From a virus, in IMG/VR virus record IMGVR_UViG_3300044470_000095, positions 1 through 64,000 of that record: 64,000 nucleotides of DNA, one strand, 5' to 3'. The notes beneath the pieces were generated by a model. The model was not told the DNA's origin. It searched no databases and saw only the letters and a list, made by a program, of their open reading frames with translations. Numbering within the stretch: position 1 is the stretch's first letter; each line of letters opens with the position of its first letter. Positions 29,433 through 38,777 of the stretch are shown piece after piece. Both the position numbers and the translations under genes were made by a program.

Positions 29433-31190
29433 ATGACAGATGCGCTTATTCCAAAAGACGCCGCTGGAATCGCGTTAATGTCGAACGGCAAGGTGCTGTT
29501 GCTGAAGCGTGGCGACGGCGGCGATTACCCCGGTCATTGGTGCTTCCCAGGTGGCCATTCTGAAATAGGCGAGAGCGCAGAGCAAACGGCCCTACGCGAG
29601 ACTTTGGAAGAGTCGGGCTATGCTGTTATAGGCAGCTTGAAACAAATCGCTTACACGGCAAATGGCGATATCAATTTCACGACATTCGGCAAGAACGTGC
29701 AGGAATTTGAGCCGACGCTTTCGGATGAACATGCCGAGGCCGGATGGTTTGAATCCGGCAAATACCCGGAACCATTGCACCCCGGATGCAAGCTGATTCT
29801 CGACGGCCCGGCGCTTGACGCAATCGATATCCGCAAGATGAACGAGCTGGACATCGCTCGCGCAATGTCTGCGGGGTACGTTTCATCGCCGCAACGCTAT
29901 ATGAATGTGTGGCTGTTCGCAATCCGCATTACCGGAACCGGCGTAGCGTATCGCAAGAGCCTGGAAGAGTTCGTTTTTCGCAATCCAGAGATGTATCTCA
30001 ACGATGATTTTCTGGCGCGATGCAACGGCCTGCAAGTGATTGCCGAGCATCCAGAAAAAGCCACGCTCAACAACGCGGAATTTCAAGATAGAACAATCGG
30101 CTCGATCTTCTTGCCCTATATCCAAGGCAATGAGGTTTGGGGCATAGCAAAAATTTATGACGCCAAAGCGGCGGATGTCATGGCGAAATTCCAGCTATCG
30201 ACATCGCCCACTGTCGTATTCAGCAATCCAGTAGCAAACAGCACTATCACGCTGGATGATGGTGCAGCCCTTTTAATCGAGGGCAAACCAAGTCTTCTCG
30301 ACCACGTAGCAATTTGTATTCGCGGTGTTTGGGATAAAGGCGGTCCGCCATCCGGCGTGTCAACTAATCAACTCGAAGGAAATGAAATGACAGAAGCAGA
30401 ACTGAAAGCCAAAGCGGACGCCGAGGCGCAGGAAAAGGAAGCCGAAGCGAAAGCCAAGGCCAAGGCAGACAGCGAAGCCGCTGCCAAGGCCGATGCAGAA
30501 ACTGCGCGTTGGGGTAAATTCATGGATACCCTTGACAAGATCAATAAGCGCATGGATTCGCTTGAATCGAATCTGCCAGCGCCCACGATGACTGCTGCCG
30601 ACAAGGCCAAGAAGGACGCAGAGGAAGAAGCCAAGAAAAAGGCTGACGCCGACATCGAAGAAAAAAAGAAAGTCGCCGCTGACAAAGCGAAAAAGGACGC
30701 GGAAGAAGACGCCAAGGCAAAAGCCGACGCGGAAGAAACCCGCAAGCGCATCGCCGATCTGGAAGCAAATTTGCCGAAGCGCGTTTCGGATGACGACTAT
30801 GCGCAGATGGCCGATTGCCAAATGAAAGCCGATAGCGTCTATTCGGCGTTCGGAGATTCAGCACCATCTCCGATTCGGAGTGAAAACTTGATGTCGTACA
30901 AAAAGCGCTTGCTGCACGGCTTGAAATCGAATAGCCCAGCATGGAAAGCGGTCGACATTTACAAGCTCGATGATTCCGTTGTTGGCATCGCCGAAGCGCA
31001 AATTTACGCCGACTCGATCCAAGTCGCAAATCATCCTATCGATATCGCCGCAGGCACTTTGCGCAAGATCGAAAAGAAAGACGAAAACGGTCAATTGATC
31101 CGCACTTTCGTCGGTGACCCGGAAGCGTGGATGGACGCATTCAAATCTCCCAACATGAAGCAAGTCGGCATCTCGAAAGGTAATCAATAA
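29433..31190 (+). CDS. NUDIX domain fused to DUF2213-like prohead/scaffold protein
   Basis: About 585 residues from ATG 29433. Residues 1-125 are a NUDIX hydrolase with box GHSEIGESAEQTALRETLEE SG matching GX5EX7REUXEEXGU. Residues about 135-330 (RYMNVWLFAIRITGTGVAYR, ARCNGLQVIAEHPEK, STSPTVVFSN, DHVAICIRGVWDKGG) resemble DUF2213 prohead proteins. An Ala/Lys/Glu coiled coil (about 330-450) looks like a scaffold, and a folded tail follows. It precedes the capsid genes, where protease-scaffold proteins lie. The NUDIX box looks catalytic. Substrate unknown. Confidence 0.8.
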   Translation: MTDALIPKDAAGIALMSNGKVLLLKRGDGGDYPGHWCFPGGHSEIGESAEQTALRETLEESGYAVIGSLKQIAYTANGDINFTTFGKNVQEFEPTLSDEHAEAGWFESGKYPEPLHPGCKLILDGPALDAIDIRKMNELDIARAMSAGYVSSPQRYMNVWLFAIRITGTGVAYRKSLEEFVFRNPEMYLNDDFLARCNGLQVIAEHPEKATLNNAEFQDRTIGSIFLPYIQGNEVWGIAKIYDAKAADVMAKFQLSTSPTVVFSNPVANSTITLDDGAALLIEGKPSLLDHVAICIRGVWDKGGPPSGVSTNQLEGNEMTEAELKAKADAEAQEKEAEAKAKAKADSEAAAKADAETARWGKFMDTLDKINKRMDSLESNLPAPTMTAADKAKKDAEEEAKKKADADIEEKKKVAADKAKKDAEEDAKAKADAEETRKRIADLEANLPKRVSDDDYAQMADCQMKADSVYSAFGDSAPSPIRSENLMSYKKRLLHGLKSNSPAWKAVDIYKLDDSVVGIAEAQIYADSIQVANHPIDIAAGTLRKIEKKDENGQLIRTFVGDPEAWMDAFKSPNMKQVGISKGNQ

Positions 31191-32074
31191 TGGCCTCGCA
31201 AATCTCTTTTAACCCGATGCTGACTACTACCGTCGGCAATGGCTTCAGCATCCAGTCTGAAGGCTACGTTCAAGGCCAAGCCCTTGACGACCCGGCAATC
31301 CGCTATCAATTGGCAAACGGCGTTTTGGCGTCTACGGAAACATTCCCGATGTGGGGCGGCGTGGCAATTTACGAAAATATTCCGAATCCGGGGCTGAACA
31401 ACGTCATGGGCGGGAATGTCGGCCGCGCCACAAGCAACGCCAATATCACCGGCTTCAGCGTGTTCAACCAGGGTCGCGCGATGGTCAACTGGCCGCAAAA
31501 CCAAGTCCCTATCGCACTGCCGTTGATGTCCGTTCCTCTTTTCCGGCTCGGTTCTGGTGCGCGCATTCCGGTCGCTTGCGATTCATCGCTGGCATCGTTG
31601 CAAGGCGGTCTGATTAACCAGCAGGTCACATGGGACATCAACAACCAAGTGCTGCAACCGTATGACGCATCGACCGCAACGTATTCGTTGACCTCGATCA
31701 CTTCCAGCTACTCAGCGACTACCGGGCTTTACACGTTCGCCGTGGTCGCTGCCGTCGCTACTCTGGTTGGTGGCGTCGGTGATAGCATCAATATCGGCGG
31801 CGTTACCGGCACTGGCGCTGCGCTGGTCAACGGCGATCAGGTCGTGACCGCATGGACTGACAGCCAGCATTTCAGCTTCCAGGTGGCGGCGGCATCGGGC
31901 GCAATCGCAACCGGCGCGCTGTCCGGCACGTTGGTATTGAATTCGGGCACTGGCGCATTGAATGTCAAGGTTCTTGAGGTCAATGTCGGCAATAGCAAAA
32001 CTGTCGTGTGGAGTCCTACTTTGCTTACCGCAAACTGGAATTACAGCGGTACGGTTGCTCTCATTCAAATCTAA
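31190..32074 (+). CDS. Capsid decoration-like protein with E1-FCCH-like domain
   Basis: 294 residues directly before the major capsid gene. The N-terminal region (TTVGNGFSIQSEGYVQGQAL DDP) and C-terminal strands (VVWSPTLLTANWNYSGTVAL) flank an inserted beta domain at about residues 158-245 (LTSITSSYSATTGLYTF ... DSINIGGVTGTGAALVNGDQ ... DSQHFSFQV). The same kind of insert recurs in three other virion proteins here. The position suggests a head decoration or stabilisation protein. Confidence 0.65.
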   Translation: MASQISFNPMLTTTVGNGFSIQSEGYVQGQALDDPAIRYQLANGVLASTETFPMWGGVAIYENIPNPGLNNVMGGNVGRATSNANITGFSVFNQGRAMVNWPQNQVPIALPLMSVPLFRLGSGARIPVACDSSLASLQGGLINQQVTWDINNQVLQPYDASTATYSLTSITSSYSATTGLYTFAVVAAVATLVGGVGDSINIGGVTGTGAALVNGDQVVTAWTDSQHFSFQVAAASGAIATGALSGTLVLNSGTGALNVKVLEVNVGNSKTVVWSPTLLTANWNYSGTVALIQI

Positions 32075-32086
32075 GGAGCCAAGGAA

Positions 32087-33103
32087 ATGGCAAATCAAGC
32101 ATCAAGCTACACAATCCAGAATCCCGCGTATATCGTACCGGAAATTCTGACCACCTACCAGCAAGCGTCGGGCGCATTCAACCTGCTTGCTGGCGGCAAT
32201 CCAATGGTGCGCCTGAGTGATGGCGACTTGCAGGTCTACATCAAACATTTGGACGTTCGCACCAAAGTCGGTGCCGGCCAATCCGCCGCAAATCTGTTGC
32301 CTGGCGTGGACATCACGACCGACATGATTTCGACGCCGACGTACATGTTTCGCATGCGCTCGGAATACGATCACCATGACACGGCGTCGATGGGTCGCTG
32401 GGGCATCTCGATTGTGGAAGCGCAACGTCTTGGCGCTCGCCAAGGTATTTTCCAGCAATTGCGCAACGTCCTTTTGTTCGGGTTCAACCCGGCAAACGGC
32501 GAAGGTTTGATGAATGCGCAATTCGCCACTACGATGAATCTGCCTGCCGATACCAATGGCAATACCTCGATCAGCACTTACGACAGCGGCCAGTTGGGGC
32601 AATTCATCGCCATTCAAATCGGCGCGGCGAAAGTTCGTTGCAATCAAATCGGCATGCCTGCCCGCGTGACCATTTTGACGACTCAACATGTCATGGAAAT
32701 GCTGTCGTATCAGGTCGTGCAGTTGACTCAATACCAGCGTCCAGGCGCTGGCGTTACGTCGCCTGCTGGCGTGGCAACCGATGTCGCCGGATGGATGGGC
32801 GACGAGGTAACATGGTCTTGCGATGATACATTGATCGGCAAGGGTGCTGGCGGTAACGACGTTATCATCATCTCGATTCCCGAGGTCAAAAAGCCGGTTG
32901 TGGACAAGATCAACACAAATTACTTTGCACAGATCACTCCCGGCCTCGCCGCGTGCAATTTGCAATACATGGACATGGCCGCGCCGCGTGAACTGCCCTG
33001 CCCGATTCCGGGCGGCGCAATCGATATCACGTCGGAACTGTGCGCAACATCCGGATGGGCTGTTCGCGGCCAAGCAACAACCATCATTTCCTGCGCATTT
33101 TAG
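32087..33103 (+). CDS. Major capsid protein (DUF2184-like)
   Basis: 338 residues. AYIVPEILTTYQQASGAFNL, MFRMRSEYDHHDTASMGRWG ISIVEAQRLGARQGI, IGMPARVTILTTQHVMEML and a C-terminal SGWAVRGQATTIISC fit the DUF2184 family of HK97-fold major capsid proteins. Preceded by AAGGA. No cleavable delta domain is obvious. Followed by an intrinsic terminator, as befits the most expressed late gene. Confidence 0.85.
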   Translation: MANQASSYTIQNPAYIVPEILTTYQQASGAFNLLAGGNPMVRLSDGDLQVYIKHLDVRTKVGAGQSAANLLPGVDITTDMISTPTYMFRMRSEYDHHDTASMGRWGISIVEAQRLGARQGIFQQLRNVLLFGFNPANGEGLMNAQFATTMNLPADTNGNTSISTYDSGQLGQFIAIQIGAAKVRCNQIGMPARVTILTTQHVMEMLSYQVVQLTQYQRPGAGVTSPAGVATDVAGWMGDEVTWSCDDTLIGKGAGGNDVIIISIPEVKKPVVDKINTNYFAQITPGLAACNLQYMDMAAPRELPCPIPGGAIDITSELCATSGWAVRGQATTIISCAF

Positions 33104-33123
33104 TCCAGGTGGGATGCTGCATT

Positions 33124-33147
33124 AAGGACGCTTCGGCGTCCTTTTCC
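33124..33147 (+). terminator. Intrinsic terminator after capsid gene
   Basis: GGACGC TTCG GCGTCC stem-loop followed by TTTT. It separates the capsid gene from connector genes. The 139 bp from 33104 to 33242 contains nothing else of note. Confidence 0.85.
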
Positions 33148-33242
33148 ATTTGCGGAGAGGATAGGCTAGATCGGTCGACAAGCGAGTTCCCTGCTCGTTT
33201 CCTCTCCCATCATTTTCAGGGTGTTTAATTAGGGATTAAATC

Positions 33243-33764
33243 ATGGCAAAGCTATACGTCGCAAATTGCACGAAACAAAAACACGAATTTTTGTACAACC
33301 CACCAGAGCAAAAAGGCCACATAAAGGAACCGATTGACAGCGGGCGGCAGGAAGTCATCTGGAAGAAAGACGGCTCGGCAACGCTTGACGAGTTGATGCT
33401 CATCGTGGAGCAGCACAGCATTTATGGGATGGTCAACGTGAGAGACATTGACCGCACCAAACGCTTTACGCATTTTTGCTACAGCATCGACAAGCCTATT
33501 AATATCGAAAAAATCATGTACACCGTTGAGGCAAACGACGCTTTTCTTGAAGCTCAATCGCTCGATTTGCGCAAGGAAACGGCGTCGATGATTAGCCACT
33601 CTCTTTCTACCGTCGCGGCGCAACAAGACAATGCGCTTACGCACATGGAAATCGAGGTCAAGGAACTTGCGCCAGCCGGGAAAGAGGCTCGTGTCGATGA
33701 AACAATTGTGATTGAACAGGGGCGAAATTCTCAGCGCGGTCGCGGTCACCCACGCAATAATTAA
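33243..33764 (+). CDS. Hypothetical structural-region protein
   Basis: 173 residues. An N-terminal beta-rich part (LYVANCTKQKHEFLYNPPEQ) precedes a helical half (NDAFLEAQSLDLRKETASMI) and a basic, disordered tail ending QRGRGHPRNN. Found between capsid and connector genes. Possibly a head-completion factor, but I do not recognise the family. Confidence 0.55.
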   Translation: MAKLYVANCTKQKHEFLYNPPEQKGHIKEPIDSGRQEVIWKKDGSATLDELMLIVEQHSIYGMVNVRDIDRTKRFTHFCYSIDKPINIEKIMYTVEANDAFLEAQSLDLRKETASMISHSLSTVAAQQDNALTHMEIEVKELAPAGKEARVDETIVIEQGRNSQRGRGHPRNN

Positions 33765-33766
33765 TC

Positions 33767-34465
33767 ATGGTTACACTCACCGGGTTTCAACAATTCATTT
33801 ACCAGTACATGCAGATACCGGCGTCTGCATTGCCGAGTAATTCGCAATCGATTGTCACTGCACTGGCAATTGCGCAGAGCATCGTTAATCCGACGATCTG
33901 CGCAGTTCAATCGCCGTTGCAGGGCTATGCTGGGCCAAGTTTGTATGATCTAGCCGTGTATAACTTGGCCGGCGACAACCTGATTAATTATGCCATCGAT
34001 CAATCGGTGGAAATATCCGGCATCGCATGGCTGGCTGGCGTGGCGACAGTCACGACTGCCGCGCCATTCAGTTTTGCAACCGGCGACATGATTTCGATCT
34101 ACGGCGCGGCTCCGAGCGGGTATAACTCGCCATCGACATCGAATAATCAATCTGGAGCAGTTCCAATAACGGTAACGGGTGCGGATACATTCACTTACCC
34201 ATTGGCGACGAATCCGGGGACGTATGCAGGCGGCGGTGTGGCGTCGGAAATATTCTTTTCTTCAGCCCGCAAGCAGTTCGGCATCAATTCATTCGTCGGT
34301 GGCACGATAGCATCGAGCGCGGATGTATCGACAAGCGAATCGTTGAATGTACCGGAACAATTGAAAGAATTGACGCTTGCCAATTTGCAACAGTTAAAAA
34401 CGCCTTTTGGCAGACGTTATTTGGAGATTGCTGGACAATACGGGCAAATTTGGGGCTTGTCGTGA
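33767..34465 (+). CDS. Head-tail connector-like protein with E1-FCCH-like domain
   Basis: 232 residues. The N-terminal FQQFIYQYMQIPASALPSNS and DLAVYNLAGDNLINYAIDQS resemble adaptor proteins of contractile-tail phages. Residues about 83-160 are the inserted domain (ATVTTAAPFSFATGDMISIY ... GADTFTYPL). The C-terminal half ends LLEIAGQYGQIWG-like (RYLEIAGQYGQIWGLS). Probably a connector or adaptor. Confidence 0.6.
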   Translation: MVTLTGFQQFIYQYMQIPASALPSNSQSIVTALAIAQSIVNPTICAVQSPLQGYAGPSLYDLAVYNLAGDNLINYAIDQSVEISGIAWLAGVATVTTAAPFSFATGDMISIYGAAPSGYNSPSTSNNQSGAVPITVTGADTFTYPLATNPGTYAGGGVASEIFFSSARKQFGINSFVGGTIASSADVSTSESLNVPEQLKELTLANLQQLKTPFGRRYLEIAGQYGQIWGLS

Positions 34466-34947
34466 AAATCCATTTAGGTGTCGTGGATATTCCGTATTCC
34501 AAGCAATCCAGCGATAAAGTACCACAAGCCAAAAAAGGCAAGCTCAATAAGCCGGTGAAGGTAAAAACTGGCGAACAGACGACGGGAGATGTCGCCCAAT
34601 GGATTGAAAATAAATATGGACTCATGCAAGGATTTGTCGATTTGCACAAGCCTGAAATTGTGCAGATGATGACAGATTCCATTCAAGGATCAATCGAAAA
34701 TATTCTTGCTGGCGGAAAGCCGAAATCCAATCCGTTTGGTTCGGCGACATCAAAGATCGAAAAGCTGTTCAAATTTACATATTTGGATAAAGAAGAAGCC
34801 GCGCAAGCAGGAATCAAAGGTGTTCCAACGCAAGCGGCTTTGGATGGCGTTAATCATCGACTGAAAAGTGGAAAAGGCGTGCGGCGTCCGTCCTTCATTG
34901 ATACGGGGCTGATGCAGTCGAGTTTCCAATGTTGGACGGATGACTAA
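34462..34947 (+). CDS. Tail-completion/virion morphogenesis-like protein
   Basis: 161 residues from GTG 34462 overlapping the previous stop. KKGKLNKPVKVKTGEQTTGD, VAQWIENKYGLMQGFVDLHK and RRPSFIDTGLMQSSFQCW fit small HK97 gp10/virion-morphogenesis-like proteins that complete the tail end or neck. Identification rests mostly on size, order and the final DTG-L-SSF pattern. Confidence 0.55.
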   Translation: MKIHLGVVDIPYSKQSSDKVPQAKKGKLNKPVKVKTGEQTTGDVAQWIENKYGLMQGFVDLHKPEIVQMMTDSIQGSIENILAGGKPKSNPFGSATSKIEKLFKFTYLDKEEAAQAGIKGVPTQAALDGVNHRLKSGKGVRRPSFIDTGLMQSSFQCWTDD

Positions 34948-35891
34948 TGCCAAGCGTATTTGAAACAGAACAAGCGCCAGGGCAATTGCAGGCCGGACTT
35001 GATGCGGGAGTTGATACCCTATCGCAGCGGCAGACAATCACATTCCAGCAATACGTGCGCAAGGTATTGCCCGTAGACGGCTGGATATTCTGGCTTGCGA
35101 CAGGGCAATCGATTGATGCCATCGGATCGCTGCACCACTCCGTTCGATTGGAGCAGCGAGAAGATGAAACGATTGGTGTCAACCGCGTGACATTCACAGC
35201 GGAACAGGCAATACAAGATTTCAATCTGGTTGAGCCGAACATGGTCTACATCGCCACGGTCGGCGAATTTCAGTTCGCATTTTCCAATCAGGATAATTTT
35301 TACGAACAGGCTGGTCTTTTCCATTATTCCGGCGACGCCGTCTATCCGACGCTTGCGGAACAGGTGGTTAATTCCGTCGCCGATTTGGATTTAGCCGATC
35401 AGATCGTAACGAACAGTCTGCCGGTTTGGTTGACGCTTTCGACTGCAACGGTATTCGGCGCGGCTAATCCGACATTCCCGATTTACCCGTCATTCCTTGT
35501 ACCACAAGACGCTGCGCCTCCATACGCCTCAGTACACATCGGCGAGAACGACACGGAAGCAATTGGCGGCGCGCCGTATATCGATCAAACGAGTTCGCAT
35601 TGGCAACTGTGCAAAGACAAGGTGCGGATCACGCTATACGGTGTTCGCAATGCCGACGCACTCGGATTTCAGGATTTCATCAATGCCTACACGATGGGCC
35701 TAACTCCCGGATTCGGCGTGATGAATATGCCGGTTATCCGTGATGCGAAGCGCGCACAAACAGAGCTTGGCGTCATCGCGCAAAAGAAGGTAATCGACTA
35801 CGAAATAAGCTATTACCAGAACACAGTCAGGGATTTGGCTCGGCAATTTATTTTATCGTGCCCAATTAGATACATTCCCCGCACTCTGTAA
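34947..35891 (+). CDS. Phage neck/tail structural protein
   Basis: 314 residues. TITFQQYVRKVLPVDGWIFW, GSLHHSVRLEQREDETIGVN and YIATVGEFQFAFSNQD are followed by a C-terminal domain with WQLCKDKVRITLYGVRNADA. Proteins of this pattern precede sheath-like genes in contractile phages with DUF3383 sheaths. Exact place in the virion unknown. A terminator follows at 35901. Confidence 0.6.
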   Translation: MPSVFETEQAPGQLQAGLDAGVDTLSQRQTITFQQYVRKVLPVDGWIFWLATGQSIDAIGSLHHSVRLEQREDETIGVNRVTFTAEQAIQDFNLVEPNMVYIATVGEFQFAFSNQDNFYEQAGLFHYSGDAVYPTLAEQVVNSVADLDLADQIVTNSLPVWLTLSTATVFGAANPTFPIYPSFLVPQDAAPPYASVHIGENDTEAIGGAPYIDQTSSHWQLCKDKVRITLYGVRNADALGFQDFINAYTMGLTPGFGVMNMPVIRDAKRAQTELGVIAQKKVIDYEISYYQNTVRDLARQFILSCPIRYIPRTL

Positions 35892-35900
35892 TTTTCAACC

Positions 35901-35924
35901 ATCCGCATTTGCGGATTTTTATTT
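35901..35924 (+). terminator. Intrinsic terminator
   Basis: ATCCGC ATTT GCGGAT stem-loop followed by TTTT, just before the small beta-rich gene at 35936. Confidence 0.8.
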
Positions 35925-35935
35925 AGGAAACTAAA

Positions 35936-36295
35936 ATGCCGCAATCTCCAATCGCAACAGAATCTTTTGCCAAACTCCCGTCCGGGAAAACGGCACCGTT
36001 GAATATGGATGCCACTGGCAATCAATTGATGGCCAGTGGTTTGAACTCATCCCTGAATATCACGGCGGCAACCGTCGTAAAAGCAACGCCAGGCCGACTT
36101 GTGCGCGTCAACGTCCTGACCGCTGGTGCTGCCGGGACTGCAAGCGATTGCGCAACTATAGGCGCGGTAGCAGCCGCCAATCTCATCTACAACATCCCGG
36201 CGACTGTCGGCATTTATTACCTTGATTGGCCGTGCACAGTCGGCATCGTCATCACGCCAGGTGCATCGCAGGTACTTTCCGTTTCATTCATTTAA
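35936..36295 (+). CDS. Small beta-rich virion protein
   Basis: 119 residues. ATVVKATPGRLVRVNVLTAG, AAGTASDCATIGAVAAANLI and YYLDWPCTVGIVITPGASQV recall the 23160 protein in pattern. Likely a decoration or minor virion protein. TTAGGA lies before the ATG. Confidence 0.55.
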   Translation: MPQSPIATESFAKLPSGKTAPLNMDATGNQLMASGLNSSLNITAATVVKATPGRLVRVNVLTAGAAGTASDCATIGAVAAANLIYNIPATVGIYYLDWPCTVGIVITPGASQVLSVSFI

Positions 36296-36304
36296 GGCCC
36301 AATC

Positions 36305-37687
36305 ATGGCAATCGTAAAGGTCAATGTTCGGATTCAGGTAGGCGCTACTCCGATCACATTCCAAGAGCAGGGCGCGCTTGTTTCGACCGGCGGCACTACG
36401 CTTGCGCCAAACGCTTCATCGCTGTTGACTCAGATGTCCGATTTGACTCCGTTGCTTGCTGGCGGGATTGCAATCACATCGGCAACCGAGGCAACCACTA
36501 CCGTAACGATCACGACCGCGACCGCGCACGGATTCACGACAGGCGATTCGATCACCGTCGCCGGGTTCACCACTCCCGGGTATAACGGGACGTGGATAAT
36601 CACCGTCACAGCCCCGACCACGTTCACCTATACCACGGCAAGCGGGCTGACTACGCCGGCAGTCGGTACGGGTGTCGCAACGGACGCCGACGTAGCGGAA
36701 CTGGTGGCAATGGCCACCACATACTTCGCGCAAGGAAACGGCACAGCGGTTTATGTGCTGGAAATGGGGCACGGGACGGTAGTTGCGGATATCGCGGCGT
36801 TTTCTGCGTACCTGATTGCGAATCCCGCCGCATCGTTTTATACGGCGGCAGCGGGAACCGTTTTCTACCGATACCTTATCCCGCGTGAATGGACATCGCA
36901 AGCCACCTTTATTTCGCTGGTCGCAAGCTACACGTCCAACACGGCGCTGCAATATTTTCACGTCACAGCCACACTCGCCACCTATTCCAGCTATACGGCA
37001 ATCAATGGCAAGGGCGTGTTGATGAACATCGAAGCGCCGACGATTCCATCAACCGAATTCACTTCGGCGGTAGCGTTCGCGGTGCAATTGGGGTACGCGC
37101 CGAGTTCGACGAATCAAGTGACTCAACTGTGCTACAACTACGCATTCGGCGTGACACCGTATCCGATCACATCGGTTCAAGTGGCATTGTTCAAAGCCGC
37201 AAACGTGAATTACATCACGACCGGGGCCGAAGGCGGTATCGGTAATCTCATGCTGGTCAACGGCACAAACGCCGACGGCAATCCGGGGAATTATTGGTAC
37301 GCGATCGACTATGTGCAATTGCAGGAAAACCAGTCAATTTCCAATGCCATTATTAATGGCAGCAATGGCCCTCCGTTGGATTACGATCAGTCTGGCATTA
37401 ACTATTTGCAGTCCGTCGCAGCCGATACCGCAGCGACCGCCGTAGCCGTTAATCTGGCGCTTGGCCCTGTATTCACGTACAAGATGACCGACGCGGACTT
37501 CACGTCGTTCTTGAATGGTGGTACGGCTCCTATCGGCGTGCTTATCAATGCGGTTCCCTTCGCATCGTGGATTGCGTTGAACCCATCGACTTATGTAATC
37601 GGCCAATACGGCGGTATCAGCATGAGCTTTACGCCTCAGCGCGGATTCAACAATATCGTCTTTAACGTCGATGTGGTTCAACCCTAA
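36305..37687 (+). CDS. Tail sheath-like protein (DUF3383) with E1-FCCH-like insert
   Basis: 460 residues. EQGALVSTGGTTLAPNASSL, YRYLIPREWTSQATFISLVA and MNIEAPTIPSTEFTSAVAFA match DUF3383 proteins that form the contractile sheath in a group of myoviruses. The late part (NYWYAIDYVQLQENQSISNA) is typical as well. Residues about 55-127 are an inserted domain (ATAHGFTTGDSITVAGFTTP GYNGTWIITV). Supports a contractile tail. Confidence 0.82.
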   Translation: MAIVKVNVRIQVGATPITFQEQGALVSTGGTTLAPNASSLLTQMSDLTPLLAGGIAITSATEATTTVTITTATAHGFTTGDSITVAGFTTPGYNGTWIITVTAPTTFTYTTASGLTTPAVGTGVATDADVAELVAMATTYFAQGNGTAVYVLEMGHGTVVADIAAFSAYLIANPAASFYTAAAGTVFYRYLIPREWTSQATFISLVASYTSNTALQYFHVTATLATYSSYTAINGKGVLMNIEAPTIPSTEFTSAVAFAVQLGYAPSSTNQVTQLCYNYAFGVTPYPITSVQVALFKAANVNYITTGAEGGIGNLMLVNGTNADGNPGNYWYAIDYVQLQENQSISNAIINGSNGPPLDYDQSGINYLQSVAADTAATAVAVNLALGPVFTYKMTDADFTSFLNGGTAPIGVLINAVPFASWIALNPSTYVIGQYGGISMSFTPQRGFNNIVFNVDVVQP

Positions 37688-37700
37688 TTGAAAGAAGAGC

Positions 37701-38141
37701 ATGGCAACTAATCCATTGATCGCTCAAGGCCAACTTAATCGAGTCGCAGCGAGTCTCAGTTTCGCCAAAAATCCAACGCTGAATATCACGGCACCCTATT
37801 TGGGGAAAGAGGGTATTTCTACCTCGTTTGAAGGTGAGCAAACGCTAGTCATTCCAACGAATACTGGGACTGTCATGTCGCCGGAACCATACCAGATGAT
37901 TACGGTAACGGCTCATATCTTGCGCAGCCAGCCGCTTTCGGCGACGTACATGGCGTTTATCCAGCAATCGACTTTGTGCGGGCCATTCACCATTACATCG
38001 GATAGCGGAGCATTCCCGCAGATACAGGTCTACAACGGCGCGATCAAAACGACTGCTGCGATGTTGATGAATGGCACTCAAGCAGATTTCACGCTCGAGC
38101 TGACCGGCTACTGGCTCATCAACAATTCGCTCTGGCAGTAA
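37701..38141 (+). CDS. Tail tube-like protein
   Basis: 146 residues. QGQLNRVAASLSFAKNPTLN, PEPYQMITVTAHILRSQPLS and a C-terminal DFTLELTGYWLINNSLW fit small tail-tube proteins. It lies directly after the sheath-like gene and before the tail chaperone, the standard order. Confidence 0.75.
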   Translation: MATNPLIAQGQLNRVAASLSFAKNPTLNITAPYLGKEGISTSFEGEQTLVIPTNTGTVMSPEPYQMITVTAHILRSQPLSATYMAFIQQSTLCGPFTITSDSGAFPQIQVYNGAIKTTAAMLMNGTQADFTLELTGYWLINNSLWQ

Positions 38142-38168
38142 TTTCAACTTCGCATAACAGGGAAAAAT

Positions 38169-38777
38169 ATGCGCATCAACCGTGATTTAAACCTCGTCAT
38201 CCCCCTAAAGCTGGAAGAGGGGGAATTCTTTATTCATTCGACGCCGATTAGTTCAGAAACTTTCCGGCAATATTTTCTTGTGCTTTCCAAAGTGCTGAAC
38301 CAGATTCACTCCGAAGGATTGCACGTTGTCGGGCCGCGCATCGCGTCCATGCTTTTGCAAAGGATCGCGGAAGAGGGGGACCCGGAAAACATTCCATCTG
38401 GATGGCTTGGAAATGCCGACTCGTGGTCTGGCAGGTTTGGCGTGAAAAATGGCCTATTCAATGAAATACGTCGGCTATCGAATGTCATCATGCCAACCGA
38501 AAACGGCTGGCAATCCGTTCCGCTCTACGATGTCATCAAGCAAGAACTTATCCCGCAACAAAAGATCGAGGAGGTTGAAAGCCTAATCGTTTTTTTTACA
38601 TGCGTCTGGCACATTCACAGCCGCGAGGAAATGGAGAAATTCCTAGTGCTATCGGAGAAAGCGTGGAATACGCGCACATCCTCATTGACCTGTACGGAAT
38701 ATCTCGACTCTTTACCGACATCGACCGCGACAGAGACTTTTGTTCCAACCGTGAAACAGTCGTCAATTCCGGGTTAA
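38169..38777 (+). CDS. Tail assembly chaperone, frame-0 product
   Basis: 202 residues: MRINRDLNLVIPLKLEEGEF, STPISSETFRQYFLVLSKVL and SGWLGNADSWSGRFGVKNGL. In gene order (after tube, before tape measure) this is the G-type chaperone. Codon 141 onward contains a run of eight T residues at 38590-38597 where the ribosome may shift by -1 into the 38600 frame. The 60 residues after that point (TCVWHIHSREEMEKFLVLSE) exist only in the unshifted product. Confidence 0.75.
   Translation: MRINRDLNLVIPLKLEEGEFFIHSTPISSETFRQYFLVLSKVLNQIHSEGLHVVGPRIASMLLQRIAEEGDPENIPSGWLGNADSWSGRFGVKNGLFNEIRRLSNVIMPTENGWQSVPLYDVIKQELIPQQKIEEVESLIVFFTCVWHIHSREEMEKFLVLSEKAWNTRTSSLTCTEYLDSLPTSTATETFVPTVKQSSIPG
38591..38597 (+). 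promoter_or_regulatory. Programmed -1 frameshift site T TTT TTT
   Basis: With frame-0 codons beginning at 38589 (GTT TTT TTT ACA), the heptamer T TTT TTT is exactly in the X XXY YYZ phase needed for a -1 slip. The -1 frame then runs without a stop to 38887, where its TAA overlaps the start of the tape measure gene. Confidence 0.7.
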
